Of a stretch of DNA of 29,183 nt, positions 16,270 to 23,834 are shown piece by piece. Source of the stretch: an uncultured bacterium (lineage in GTDB: Bacteria > Cloacimonadota > Cloacimonadia > Cloacimonadales > Cloacimonadaceae); contig CALLHY010000041.1 of NCBI GenBank assembly GCA_938009275.1, forward strand, positions 1 to 29,183, read 5' to 3'. Position 1 is the stretch's first letter. Each line of letters opens with the position of its first letter. A program made the position numbers and the translations under genes. Under the pieces are notes generated by a model that worked only from the letters and a program-made list of their open reading frames with translations, had not been told where the DNA came from and made no database searches.

Positions 16270-17321
16270 ATTTGCTTAAATATCACCCTTGCCATCTGTT
16301 CTGCAACGTCTTTACCGAATATATCAGGATGATCCGCTGGTGGGCAAAAGCCTTCTATTGCACTCGGGAAACTGCTACTATTTACTGGTAACAACATATT
16401 CCAACCGCTTTCCACAGTTTCTACCCATTCTGTTTCATACCTAAGGGTAACGCATGGCTTGTTCATGATATAGGCTTCTTTCTGAATACCACCGGAGTCG
16501 CTCAGGATCGTCTGTGAGCTTTGCATTAACATCAAAAAATCCAGATAGGCAAGAGGTTCTATATATCTTATATTGCGAAAATCCGAGCCTGCAATACCGC
16601 TTACCACTTTTCGGGTTCTAGGATGCACTGGGAATATTATTAATCTACCCAGCTTATCAAGACCCGATAGAATGTGTTTCAGATTAGCAGGATCATCCAC
16701 ATTGTAAGGACGGTGAAGAGTTAAAACTGAGTAATCCACACCACTAAGCTTAAGCTCTTCTAACACCCCAGACACTCCCCTGGCCTTTTCAATTCCAAAT
16801 TTCAGACTATCCACCATTATGTCGCCAACAAGGTAACACTTATCGGATAAGCCTTCGCTGGCAGCATTCATTACAGCCATCCGGGTTGGAGCTAACAGCA
16901 CATCAGAAACGTGATCAGCTACAATGCGGTTAATCTCTTCTGGCATGCTGCGATTAAAGCTTCGCAAGCAGGCCTCTACGTGGACTGTTTTTATGCCCAG
17001 CTTAGCTGCTGCTAATGCCCCCGCAAGGGTTGTATTGGTATCACCGTACACTATTACAATATCTGGTTTCTCTTTTATCAGTATGGGCTCTATGGCAGCC
17101 AAAATATCGGCGGTTTGTATGCCCTGGCTTCCGGAACCTATGTTCAAATTGTAATCAGGATTTGGTATCTCCATATCCCGGAAAAACACTTCGTTCATCT
17201 GAACATCATAGTGCTGTCCGCTATGGATTATTACTTCTTGATGGTCTCTACGGATTACCCGGGACAGGGGGCCAAGCTTCACAAACTGGGGTCTGGCTCC
17301 CACAATCTGAACTATCTTCAC
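16266..17321 (-). CDS. wecB: UDP-N-acetylglucosamine 2-epimerase (non-hydrolysing)
   Basis: 351 residues, interconverts UDP-GlcNAc and UDP-ManNAc for surface polysaccharide synthesis. Recognised by VGARPQFVKLGPL at the N-terminus, HSGQHYDVQMNEVFF, VYGDTNTTLAGALAA, HVEACLRSFNRSMPEEINRIVADH, and the C-terminal SDSGGIQKEAYIMNKPCVTLR. The usual HVEAGLRS reads HVEACLRS. It starts at GTG (17321-17319) with AGGAGC 4 bases upstream on the minus strand. It is a single gene here, convergent with the permease (stops overlap) and divergent from the cmk-ispH gene across a 248-base spacer with a large inverted repeat. No other glycan genes are adjacent. Confidence 0.93.
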   Translation of the reverse strand: MKIVQIVGARPQFVKLGPLSRVIRRDHQEVIIHSGQHYDVQMNEVFFRDMEIPNPDYNLNIGSGSQGIQTADILAAIEPILIKEKPDIVIVYGDTNTTLAGALAAAKLGIKTVHVEACLRSFNRSMPEEINRIVADHVSDVLLAPTRMAVMNAASEGLSDKCYLVGDIMVDSLKFGIEKARGVSGVLEELKLSGVDYSVLTLHRPYNVDDPANLKHILSGLDKLGRLIIFPVHPRTRKVVSGIAGSDFRNIRYIEPLAYLDFLMLMQSSQTILSDSGGIQKEAYIMNKPCVTLRYETEWVETVESGWNMLLPVNSSSFPSAIEGFCPPADHPDIFGKDVAEQMARVIFKQI

Positions 17322-17399
17322 AAAAGCTCCTAGCGATAACTTCTAATTAGTGCCACTCTTTATTTGGCATAACCAGTGTCAAGAACAAACCTGCTTGAT

Positions 17400-17470
17400 C
17401 GAATTACGCTATCATTACGCATGAAATGCGCATCTCATCCGTAGTTCATGCGTAATGATAGCGTAATTCG
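17400..17470. repeat. Perfect 26-bp inverted repeat with 19-base loop
   Basis: The left arm (17400-17425) and right arm (17445-17470) are exact reverse complements; the arm begins CGAATTACGCTATCATTACG. Each arm also contains the direct repeat ATTACGC-TATC-ATTACGC, and the loop begins with the small palindrome ATGCGCAT. No T-tract follows either side. It lies between two divergent genes, so it does not fit a terminator. A palindromic mobile element remnant (REP/MITE-like) or a regulatory cruciform is possible. Confidence 0.85.
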
Positions 17471-17569
17471 TTTAAGGAAAATGGAGGTTATAACAATAAT
17501 TCTTTCACAATTTCAAAAAAAGTGTTGACTGCATATTAACCCGCAAAAAGGGTGGTTCACTGGAGATAA

Positions 17570-19156
17570 ATGCTAAGTATGAAGAGAATTATCGTTGCTA
17601 TCGATGGCCCTGCGGCTTCCGGTAAGAGCACTACTGCCAAGCTTTTGGCAAAAAAGCTCGGATACATATACCTGGATACAGGTGCCATGTATCGGGCTTG
17701 TGCCTATGCCGCAAAACTTAAGGGAATTGGTATAGATGATATTCCGGCAATTGAAGATATGATGAATAGCATTAGTATCTCCATTGAGCAAGCAGACAAC
17801 GGCAATGTTATTATTCTGGACGGGAAAGACATCAGTGAGGCCATTCGCACTCCAGAAATATCATCGGCAGCCTCAGCGATATCCGCCATCCCCGAAGTTC
17901 GCCATAAAATGGTTCACCTACAGCGCATTATAGGCAGTAAGGGTGGAATAGTGCTGGATGGCAGAGATATTGGCACAGTAGTTTTTCCTGAGGCAGAAGC
18001 CAAGTTCTTCCTGGTTGCCGATGTACAAGAACGGGCAAAGCGAAGATATCTGGAGCTACAGGCAAAGGGAATAACTACACCCATGGAGCAGGTCGTAAGT
18101 GAGCTTGAAGCCAGAGACAAGGCAGATAGCAGCAGGGCTATGGCACCTTTAAAACCCGCCGTTGACGCTTTCGTTCTCGATACCAGCCTGCTGAGCATTG
18201 AGGATCAAGTTCAAGAACTATATAAAGTAATTACCCAAAATCACAATAATGAGAGCGGTCACAAAAGCCCTTGTGTGCGGTTGGCAAGACACTCCGGATT
18301 CTGTTTTGGGGTTCGCCGTGCCATCCAATTGGCAATGGAAGCAAGAACTAATGAAGGGGATGTGTATAGCTTAGGCGAGCTAATCCACAATCCTCAAATA
18401 GTTCAGGAGCTTAATGCCAAGGGGATAAGGGTTGCAGAAGACATTAGTAACATTCATAATAGCATCGTGATAATTCGTTCTCATGGAATAACTAAGGAAA
18501 GCCTTGATCTGCTCCAGGGGAACAACAACACCATTATTGATGCCACCTGCCCATACGTAAAAAGAACACATGACCTCATCCGCAATATGGCGGCTGAGGG
18601 ATGCCAAGTGCTAATCCTGGGCGATAAGCAGCATCCTGAAGTAATAGGCATGCTGTCTTATGGCAACGAGAAAACTTCCGTTATAGCTCCCAGCGAAGAC
18701 CTGCCAGCCTTAGAAGGGAATCGCTTGTGCCTGATCTCCCAAACCACGCTGAAGATATCGGAACTGCAAGCAGTGGCATGCAAATTGCTTCCTAAACTGG
18801 TGGAGCTAAAGATTTTCAATACCATCTGCCTGGCTACTACTCAGAGGCAAAACGCCGCAGTTGAGCTGGCCAAACAAAGCGACTTGATGATAGTTATCGG
18901 TGGATATAACAGCTCCAATACCAGGGCATTGGCTGCACTTTGCAAAGATATTTGTTTAACATATCATATCGAAAGTGAAGCAGAGCTTGAAGATGTGGAT
19001 TTGGAGCCATACAAGCGAATTGGTATAACCGCAGGAGCATCAACACCAGAATACACAATAGTAAAGGTATTTAATAGAATAAAAGAAAAAAGTGGGGACT
19101 TGAGAGCAGTAATGCAGATCGAGGAAATCCCCTTGTTTAAGGAGGAATCATGTTAA
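17570..19156 (+). CDS. cmk-ispH: Fused cytidylate kinase and IspH (HMBPP reductase)
   Basis: 528-residue two-enzyme fusion. Residues 1 to ~222 are cytidylate kinase (P-loop GPAASGKST, YLDTGAMYRA, LDGRDIGTVVFPEA), which phosphorylates CMP/dCMP. Residues ~235-515 are 4-hydroxy-3-methylbut-2-enyl diphosphate reductase of the MEP isoprenoid pathway. They retain the three [4Fe-4S] cysteines C245 (SGFCFGVRRA), C327 (DATCPYV) and C420 (NTICLATTQRQ), plus GELIHNPQ, IRSHGITKE and GITAGASTPE. The linker (~222-234) is short and polar. GGAG lies 4 bases before the ATG at 17570. The stop overlaps the rpsA start by 7 bases, so translation is coupled. Adjacency or fusion of cmk, ispH and rpsA is known in several phyla. 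All key residues are present and both enzymes should work. Confidence 0.93.
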   Translation: MLSMKRIIVAIDGPAASGKSTTAKLLAKKLGYIYLDTGAMYRACAYAAKLKGIGIDDIPAIEDMMNSISISIEQADNGNVIILDGKDISEAIRTPEISSAASAISAIPEVRHKMVHLQRIIGSKGGIVLDGRDIGTVVFPEAEAKFFLVADVQERAKRRYLELQAKGITTPMEQVVSELEARDKADSSRAMAPLKPAVDAFVLDTSLLSIEDQVQELYKVITQNHNNESGHKSPCVRLARHSGFCFGVRRAIQLAMEARTNEGDVYSLGELIHNPQIVQELNAKGIRVAEDISNIHNSIVIIRSHGITKESLDLLQGNNNTIIDATCPYVKRTHDLIRNMAAEGCQVLILGDKQHPEVIGMLSYGNEKTSVIAPSEDLPALEGNRLCLISQTTLKISELQAVACKLLPKLVELKIFNTICLATTQRQNAAVELAKQSDLMIVIGGYNSSNTRALAALCKDICLTYHIESEAELEDVDLEPYKRIGITAGASTPEYTIVKVFNRIKEKSGDLRAVMQIEEIPLFKEESC

Positions 19157-21387
19157 ATCATGATCAAAACACTATCGAGCCCGAAGTAAAAGAAACGGAA
19201 CCAGTATTGGACACCGAGCTTGAGAGCGGAGCCGATTCGACGTCGAAATCTACAGTTGAAGGTGAAGATCAGCAAGAAGAACCTTCGATTGCCGCTACCG
19301 AACCAGAACCAGTTCCCAGCGTGGAAGAACCTGTAATTATCGCCGACGAGCCCAAGCCAGTAGTGGTTGAGCCCGTTGAACCACCCAAACCGGAAATGCC
19401 TAAGAAAGTTCTCACCAAGGATGAGCAAGAGCGTGCAGCAATGCTATCTATGTATGAGGAATCTTTCTCGAACTTCAAAAAGGGTGAGATTATCGAAGGT
19501 ACCATAGTAGATATCTCCGACAAGGAAGTTCGTGTGGACATCGGTTTCAAATCCGAGGGGGTAATCCCGATCTCCGAATTTGCCTACAGCGGCATGCCAG
19601 AGCGCAATACCGTTGTGAAGGTATTTATAAACGAGATCGAAAATGGTGAAGGCAAGCTGCTTCTTTCCAAGAAAAAAGCAGACTATAACCTTAATATCGA
19701 ACGCATCAAGAAGTCTTTTGAAGACGGCACAACGCTAAACGGAATTATCCGTCGTAGAGTGAAAGGCGGCATGATAGTAGATATTTTGGGAATCGAAGGC
19801 TTCCTTCCCGGCTCACAGATGTCTTTAAAGCCCATTCCAAATCTTGATCAATTCATCGGCAAAGAGCTTAGCTTCAAGGTGGTGAACGTAGATGAAGAAC
19901 ACCGTAACATCATTCTTTCCCGCCGTCAGGTGCTGGAGGAAGAAGCCAGCGTTAAGCGTGAAGAACTGCTTGGCAAGCTGCAGGTGGACTCCGAACTCGA
20001 TGGTGAAGTAAAGAACATCACTCAGTATGGTGCCTTCATTGATCTTGGCGGTATTGATGGCTTATTGCACCTTACCGACATGAGTTGGGGCAAGATAAAC
20101 CATCCCTCCGAGATGTTGCAGATTGGTGACAAAGTAAAAGTTAAGGTCATCAATTTCGATCCTGAAACAAACAAGATATCCCTTGGCTTGAAGCAATTGG
20201 TGCCTCATCCATGGGAGACAATAGAGATTAAATACCCCGAAGGAACCCGCGTAACCGGCAAAGTGGTTAGCGTGAAGTCTTTTGGTGCATTCGTAGAAAT
20301 TGAGCCCGGTGTAGAAGGTCTGGTGCACATCTCCGAGATGAGCTGGACTAAGAAGATTGCCGATGCCCGTAAGATATTAAAGGTTGGCGATTCTATAAAC
20401 GCCATCGTTTTGGAGCTGGATAAGGAAAACAAGCGCATTTCCCTGGGTATGAAGCAGATGGATGCCAATCCATGGCTCACCATTGAAGATCGTTACCCCA
20501 TGGGTACCGTGCTAACCCGCAAAGTGAAAAGCCTAACTGCTTTTGGTGCTTTTGTAGAAATTGAAGAGGGCATAGATGGCCTTATTCATATTTCCGACAT
20601 AAGCTGGACAAAGCGAATCTATCATCCCAGAGAAGTGTATCGTAAAAATCAAGACGTGGAAGCTATAATCCTCTCCATCGACCGTGCTCAGCATCGCATT
20701 GCCCTTGGTGTGAAACAGCTCGTTCCAGATCCATGGGAAAGCCTGAATTCTCAGCTTCCTGTAAATACAGAAGTTAAAGGCAAGATCAGCAAGCTTATCC
20801 CCAAGGGATTGCTGGTTGATGTGCCGATGGGTAACGACATTGTTGAGGGATTTATTCCCATTTCCCATCTTGCCTTGCCCAAACTTGAGCATAGCGAAGA
20901 CGCTTTCCATGTTGGCGAAGAGCTTCCCCTAAAGGTTATCGAACTTGATATGGAAAACCGCCGTCTGATACTGTCTGTGAAGGCTTTCTTCTTCTCACGC
21001 GATCCTAAGCTACAAGAAGAATACATCGCCATTCACGAGCAGTATATGCGCGAAAAAGCTGCCAAACAACAGAAGAAGAAACAGGAAAAGGAAGCCCGCG
21101 AAAAGCAAATGAGCGAAGCTGCTGCCGAAGGCGAAGTGATTGCCGAAGCCGAAGAAGCATCTGAAATTGTTGCTTCTGAAGAGCCTGTGGAAGCCGGTGA
21201 AGAAGCTGTAGTTGAAGTGGTGGAAACCGCAGAAGAAGCTGTAGTGAAAGAACCGGTAGTGGAAGCAGTGGAACCTGTTGCCGTTCCGGAAGAGCCTGTA
21301 GTGGAAATTGTGGAAGAAGCACCCGTAGAAGTGCCAGTTGTGGAAGAAGAACCTCAAGCTGAAACTGAAGAACCAAAACCCGAATAA
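19150..21387 (+). CDS. rpsA: Ribosomal protein S1 with six S1 domains and acidic extensions
   Basis: 745 residues, binds mRNA at the 30S subunit. Six S1/OB repeats start near residues 112, 193, 279, 364, 451 and 538. Repeats 3-5 are the most canonical (e.g. GAFVEIEPGVEGLVHISEMSW). An acidic N-terminal leader (~1-95, rich in E, P and V) and a ~125-residue C-terminal tail rich in EEPVVE-type words make it longer than the ~560 residues of E. coli S1. The tail looks disordered and its DNA is repetitive. A strong AAGGAGG site (from 19139) lies just before the ATG, which overlaps the cmk-ispH stop. Its own stop TAATGA overlaps the next gene's ATG by one base. Confidence 0.93.
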   Translation: MLNHDQNTIEPEVKETEPVLDTELESGADSTSKSTVEGEDQQEEPSIAATEPEPVPSVEEPVIIADEPKPVVVEPVEPPKPEMPKKVLTKDEQERAAMLSMYEESFSNFKKGEIIEGTIVDISDKEVRVDIGFKSEGVIPISEFAYSGMPERNTVVKVFINEIENGEGKLLLSKKKADYNLNIERIKKSFEDGTTLNGIIRRRVKGGMIVDILGIEGFLPGSQMSLKPIPNLDQFIGKELSFKVVNVDEEHRNIILSRRQVLEEEASVKREELLGKLQVDSELDGEVKNITQYGAFIDLGGIDGLLHLTDMSWGKINHPSEMLQIGDKVKVKVINFDPETNKISLGLKQLVPHPWETIEIKYPEGTRVTGKVVSVKSFGAFVEIEPGVEGLVHISEMSWTKKIADARKILKVGDSINAIVLELDKENKRISLGMKQMDANPWLTIEDRYPMGTVLTRKVKSLTAFGAFVEIEEGIDGLIHISDISWTKRIYHPREVYRKNQDVEAIILSIDRAQHRIALGVKQLVPDPWESLNSQLPVNTEVKGKISKLIPKGLLVDVPMGNDIVEGFIPISHLALPKLEHSEDAFHVGEELPLKVIELDMENRRLILSVKAFFFSRDPKLQEEYIAIHEQYMREKAAKQQKKKQEKEAREKQMSEAAAEGEVIAEAEEASEIVASEEPVEAGEEAVVEVVETAEEAVVKEPVVEAVEPVAVPEEPVVEIVEEAPVEVPVVEEEPQAETEEPKPE

Positions 21388-22679
21388 TGAATAAACCCGA
21401 TATGTCTGAAATGGCGGTTCGTAAGAACCGTCATTTCCTTTTTACCGCAGATTTCATATTCCCCCTGTTGTTGCTTATAGCAGGGAGCATGGTGTTCAGA
21501 TACACCTCGTGGGATTTGCTGATACAAGACCGCTATTACTCACTGGAACGTGGTTGGAGCTTCAATAGTAATCCCCTGGCAATGTTCATTTACCATTACA
21601 GCAATATTCCAGCTCTGATACTCAGTATTGGCGCGTTGTTCGCTTTTATTCTCAGTTATAGCAAAGAGCGCATCCAGCCATTTAGGAAAATTGCCTCCTA
21701 CCTTGTTTTAGTAATGATAATTGGCCCTGGCTTGCTGGTGAACAGCATTTTAAAGGACAATTGGGGCAGGCCTCGTCCGCGCGACTTAGTTCAATATGGT
21801 GGTGAGTACCGCTATGAAGAACCTTTAACCTACGATGCGGATAGCCCCGGTAAATCTTTTCCCTGTGGTCATGCCACCATGGGTTATTACTTCTTTGCCC
21901 TGGCTTTTGTGCTTCGGCATAGAAAACGCGCGCTTGCTGCATTCATAAGTTTGGGAGCTGCTCTTTGGGGTAGCATAATCGGTTGGATTCGAGTAGGTCA
22001 AGGTGGACATTTCGCCAGCGATGTGCTATGGGCGGGGATATTGGTGTATCTGACTGCTTTCTTGCTCTATCGAGCTATTGGGCTGCACAAAAGCCTGTAT
22101 TGCAGTGTGTCTGTAAGCCATACAAGAAAGAAGCTAAAGCCTGGGTATAAGATATTACTGGGTATGGTGGGCCTGCTTATCGTTCTAGGTGTTATGCTTG
22201 CCACACCATACAGCGGGAAGCATAAGCTAAGTATTATTTCCGAATATATAAACGAAGAGGTTTCAAATATCAGTCTGGATCTCGCAGTGGCAAACTTGAA
22301 GATAGATTTTGATGGTAATATGCTATTAGATTATGAAGTTAACGGATTTGGCCTTCCCGGTAGTAAGCTAAAAAGTGATGTTAGTATAGTAGATAATACA
22401 TTTATATACAAGCACATAAAGAAAGGTTTCTTTACAGAACTATCATGTAGGGCTGCATTAAGCGTTGATACCATGCTCGTTAAGCAAATCCATGCTGAAG
22501 TTCGAGAGGGCGATATTACCATATTAGTGAACAGCGATTTTGTAGATACCCTGTTTGTATCGCCATATACAAAGCTTGTTCCTGAGCATGCCTCGGGAGC
22601 TTCTTTTGTGGTTAGTGACATCCCTAAGGGACGTTACTGGATAAAAGCCCCGATTCTGAGAGTGCTTCATAAGGATTAG
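21387..22679 (+). CDS. PAP2-family membrane phosphatase with extra C-terminal domain
   Basis: 430 residues. The N-terminal ~230 form a type 2 phosphatidic acid phosphatase/lipid phosphatase with about six membrane helices. Its three motifs are KDNWGRPRP (about 124-132), PCGH (159-162, where PSGH is usual) and RVGQGGHFASD (about 202-212). Catalytic histidines and arginines are present. A further helix (~255-275, LLGMVGLLIVLGVMLATPYSG) leads to a ~155-residue probably periplasmic beta-rich domain with no family I recognise. The substrate could be undecaprenyl pyrophosphate or a lipid phosphate. ATG at 21387 overlaps the rpsA stop by one base; ATGs at 21402 and 21411 are alternatives. The region may be the end of the cmk-ispH/rpsA transcript. 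Confidence 0.85.
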   Translation: MNKPDMSEMAVRKNRHFLFTADFIFPLLLLIAGSMVFRYTSWDLLIQDRYYSLERGWSFNSNPLAMFIYHYSNIPALILSIGALFAFILSYSKERIQPFRKIASYLVLVMIIGPGLLVNSILKDNWGRPRPRDLVQYGGEYRYEEPLTYDADSPGKSFPCGHATMGYYFFALAFVLRHRKRALAAFISLGAALWGSIIGWIRVGQGGHFASDVLWAGILVYLTAFLLYRAIGLHKSLYCSVSVSHTRKKLKPGYKILLGMVGLLIVLGVMLATPYSGKHKLSIISEYINEEVSNISLDLAVANLKIDFDGNMLLDYEVNGFGLPGSKLKSDVSIVDNTFIYKHIKKGFFTELSCRAALSVDTMLVKQIHAEVREGDITILVNSDFVDTLFVSPYTKLVPEHASGASFVVSDIPKGRYWIKAPILRVLHKD

Positions 22680-22746
22680 CAAAAAAAACTACTGGACAAT
22701 AATCACTACTGCACACGATTGATCACAAACTAAGTTTGGAGTTAAA

Positions 22747-23346
22747 ATGAAAAAGGGACTTATAGCTTTACTCATTGTAGTTCTGTTGATTATCATGTCG
22801 GCGGGATGGTTTGTGGGAAGATACAATACAATTCAGAAAGAAAAGGTAAATGTAGAAAACGCTTGGGCTCAGGTGCAGAACGTATACCAAACCCGCTTTG
22901 ATCTGGTGCCGAATCTAGTGAACACCGTTCAGGGCGCGGCAAACTTCGAAAAATCTACCTTAACTCAGGTGACCGAAGCAAGAGCCAAGATGGGTGGAAG
23001 TGTGAATCTCCCTCCCGAAGCCTTAACTGATCCCCAGGCTTTCCAGAATTTCCAAGCTAACCAGGCAGGACTAAGCAGTGCATTATCACGTTTGATGGTG
23101 GTAGTAGAGCGTTATCCCGAGCTTAAATCCAACCAAAACTTCTTGCAGTTTCAAGCTCAACTGGAAGGTATAGAAAACAGAATTAGAACTGAGAGAATGC
23201 GTTACAACGACTCTGCTAAGCTGTTCAATCAGCTAATAGTTACCTTCCCCAATAACATTATTGCCAATTTCATAAATGTTAAGGCATTCCAGTTTTTCCA
23301 AGCCGATAACGCTGCCCAAAGCGCACCTGAAGTTAAATTCGAATAA
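22747..23346 (+). CDS. LemA family protein
   Basis: 199 residues. An N-terminal membrane helix (about 5-24) is followed by the LemA signature: NVENAWAQVQNVYQTRFDLVPNLVNTVQGAANFEKSTLTQVTEAR (about 36-80), then ALSRLMVVVERYPELKSNQNFLQFQAQLEGIENRI and a final YN...FP segment (RMRYNDSAKLFNQLIVTFPNNIIA). LemA proteins are helical membrane-anchored proteins of poorly known role, often next to TPM_phosphatase or HtpX genes, but neither is present here. GGAG is 6 bases upstream. It is followed with no gap by an exported ferredoxin gene whose GTG start directly abuts this stop codon. Confidence 0.93.
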   Translation: MKKGLIALLIVVLLIIMSAGWFVGRYNTIQKEKVNVENAWAQVQNVYQTRFDLVPNLVNTVQGAANFEKSTLTQVTEARAKMGGSVNLPPEALTDPQAFQNFQANQAGLSSALSRLMVVVERYPELKSNQNFLQFQAQLEGIENRIRTERMRYNDSAKLFNQLIVTFPNNIIANFINVKAFQFFQADNAAQSAPEVKFE

Positions 23347-23589
23347 GTGAAACAACTACTAGTTTGCATATTGCTGCTACTTTCATTGTTGACCGTGGCA
23401 GCATTTACTTATAATAAGCCATATGTGCAAAAGAGTGCATGCGTAGGATGCAGGGATTGCGTAACTCTTTGCCCAACCAGTGCTATTAGCATGGATGGAG
23501 CACGAGCCATAATCGACCCCGAGAAGTGCATAGATTGCAAGATATGCGTAAAAGCATGCACATATAAGGCTATCCGGTTACCCCAATGA
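23347..23589 (+). CDS. Small exported 2[4Fe-4S] ferredoxin-domain protein
   Basis: 80 residues. A clear N-terminal hydrophobic export segment (about 4-20, LLVCILLLLSLLTVAAF) precedes two 4Fe-4S motifs, CVGCRDCVTLCP and CIDCKICVKACT, in bacterial-ferredoxin spacing. The start is GTG immediately after the lemA stop, and the stop TGA overlaps the next gene's ATG by four bases. There is no twin-arginine motif in the leader, although folded iron-sulphur proteins normally leave the cytoplasm by Tat. The protein may stay membrane-anchored, with clusters on an unknown side. Its twin follows directly. Confidence 0.85.
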   Translation: MKQLLVCILLLLSLLTVAAFTYNKPYVQKSACVGCRDCVTLCPTSAISMDGARAIIDPEKCIDCKICVKACTYKAIRLPQ

Positions 23590-23834
23590 GATGCAAGATA
23601 ATACTTATCATCCTTAGCCTGTTAGTTATGCTGTCGGGCTTTGCCTGTAAAAAAGCAGTGTGGGTGGAGTATAAAATTGACCGCAACTCATGCAACGGCT
23701 GTGGTGAATGCATCCGCGTATGTCCCAATGATGCTGTATATTTGGATAGTGATGGCAAAGCAGTGATAGATCAGACCAAATGTACTCAGTGTGCAAAGTG
23801 TGTAGTGGTATGTCCAAACAAAGCTATCTATTAG
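23586..23834 (+). CDS. Second exported 2[4Fe-4S] ferredoxin-domain protein, probable lipoprotein
   Basis: 82 residues. The leader MRCKIILIILSLLVMLSGFAC ends in Cys-21, and GFAC followed by KK resembles a lipobox, so a lipid-anchored product is plausible. Two cluster motifs follow: CNGCGECIRVCP and CTQCAKCVVVCP. The ATGA overlap with the upstream ferredoxin gene (23586-23589) and the 25-base overlap with the downstream gene imply coupled translation. Sequence similarity to the neighbour suggests an old duplication, though the two differ in their leaders. Confidence 0.85.
   Translation: MRCKIILIILSLLVMLSGFACKKAVWVEYKIDRNSCNGCGECIRVCPNDAVYLDSDGKAVIDQTKCTQCAKCVVVCPNKAIY

Noticed and set aside
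17400..17470. Inverted repeat as a factor-independent terminator
   Set aside because: It lies between divergent genes, its loop is long and no T-tract follows either arm.
21005..21376. Minus-strand ORFs over the rpsA acidic tail
   Set aside because: They mirror the repetitive acidic codons; His/Phe- or Leu/Gln-rich translation has no protein features.
23780..23809. Upstream start for the barrel-like gene
   Set aside because: The extra residues come from the ferredoxin's cysteine motif in another frame and spoil the signal peptide.
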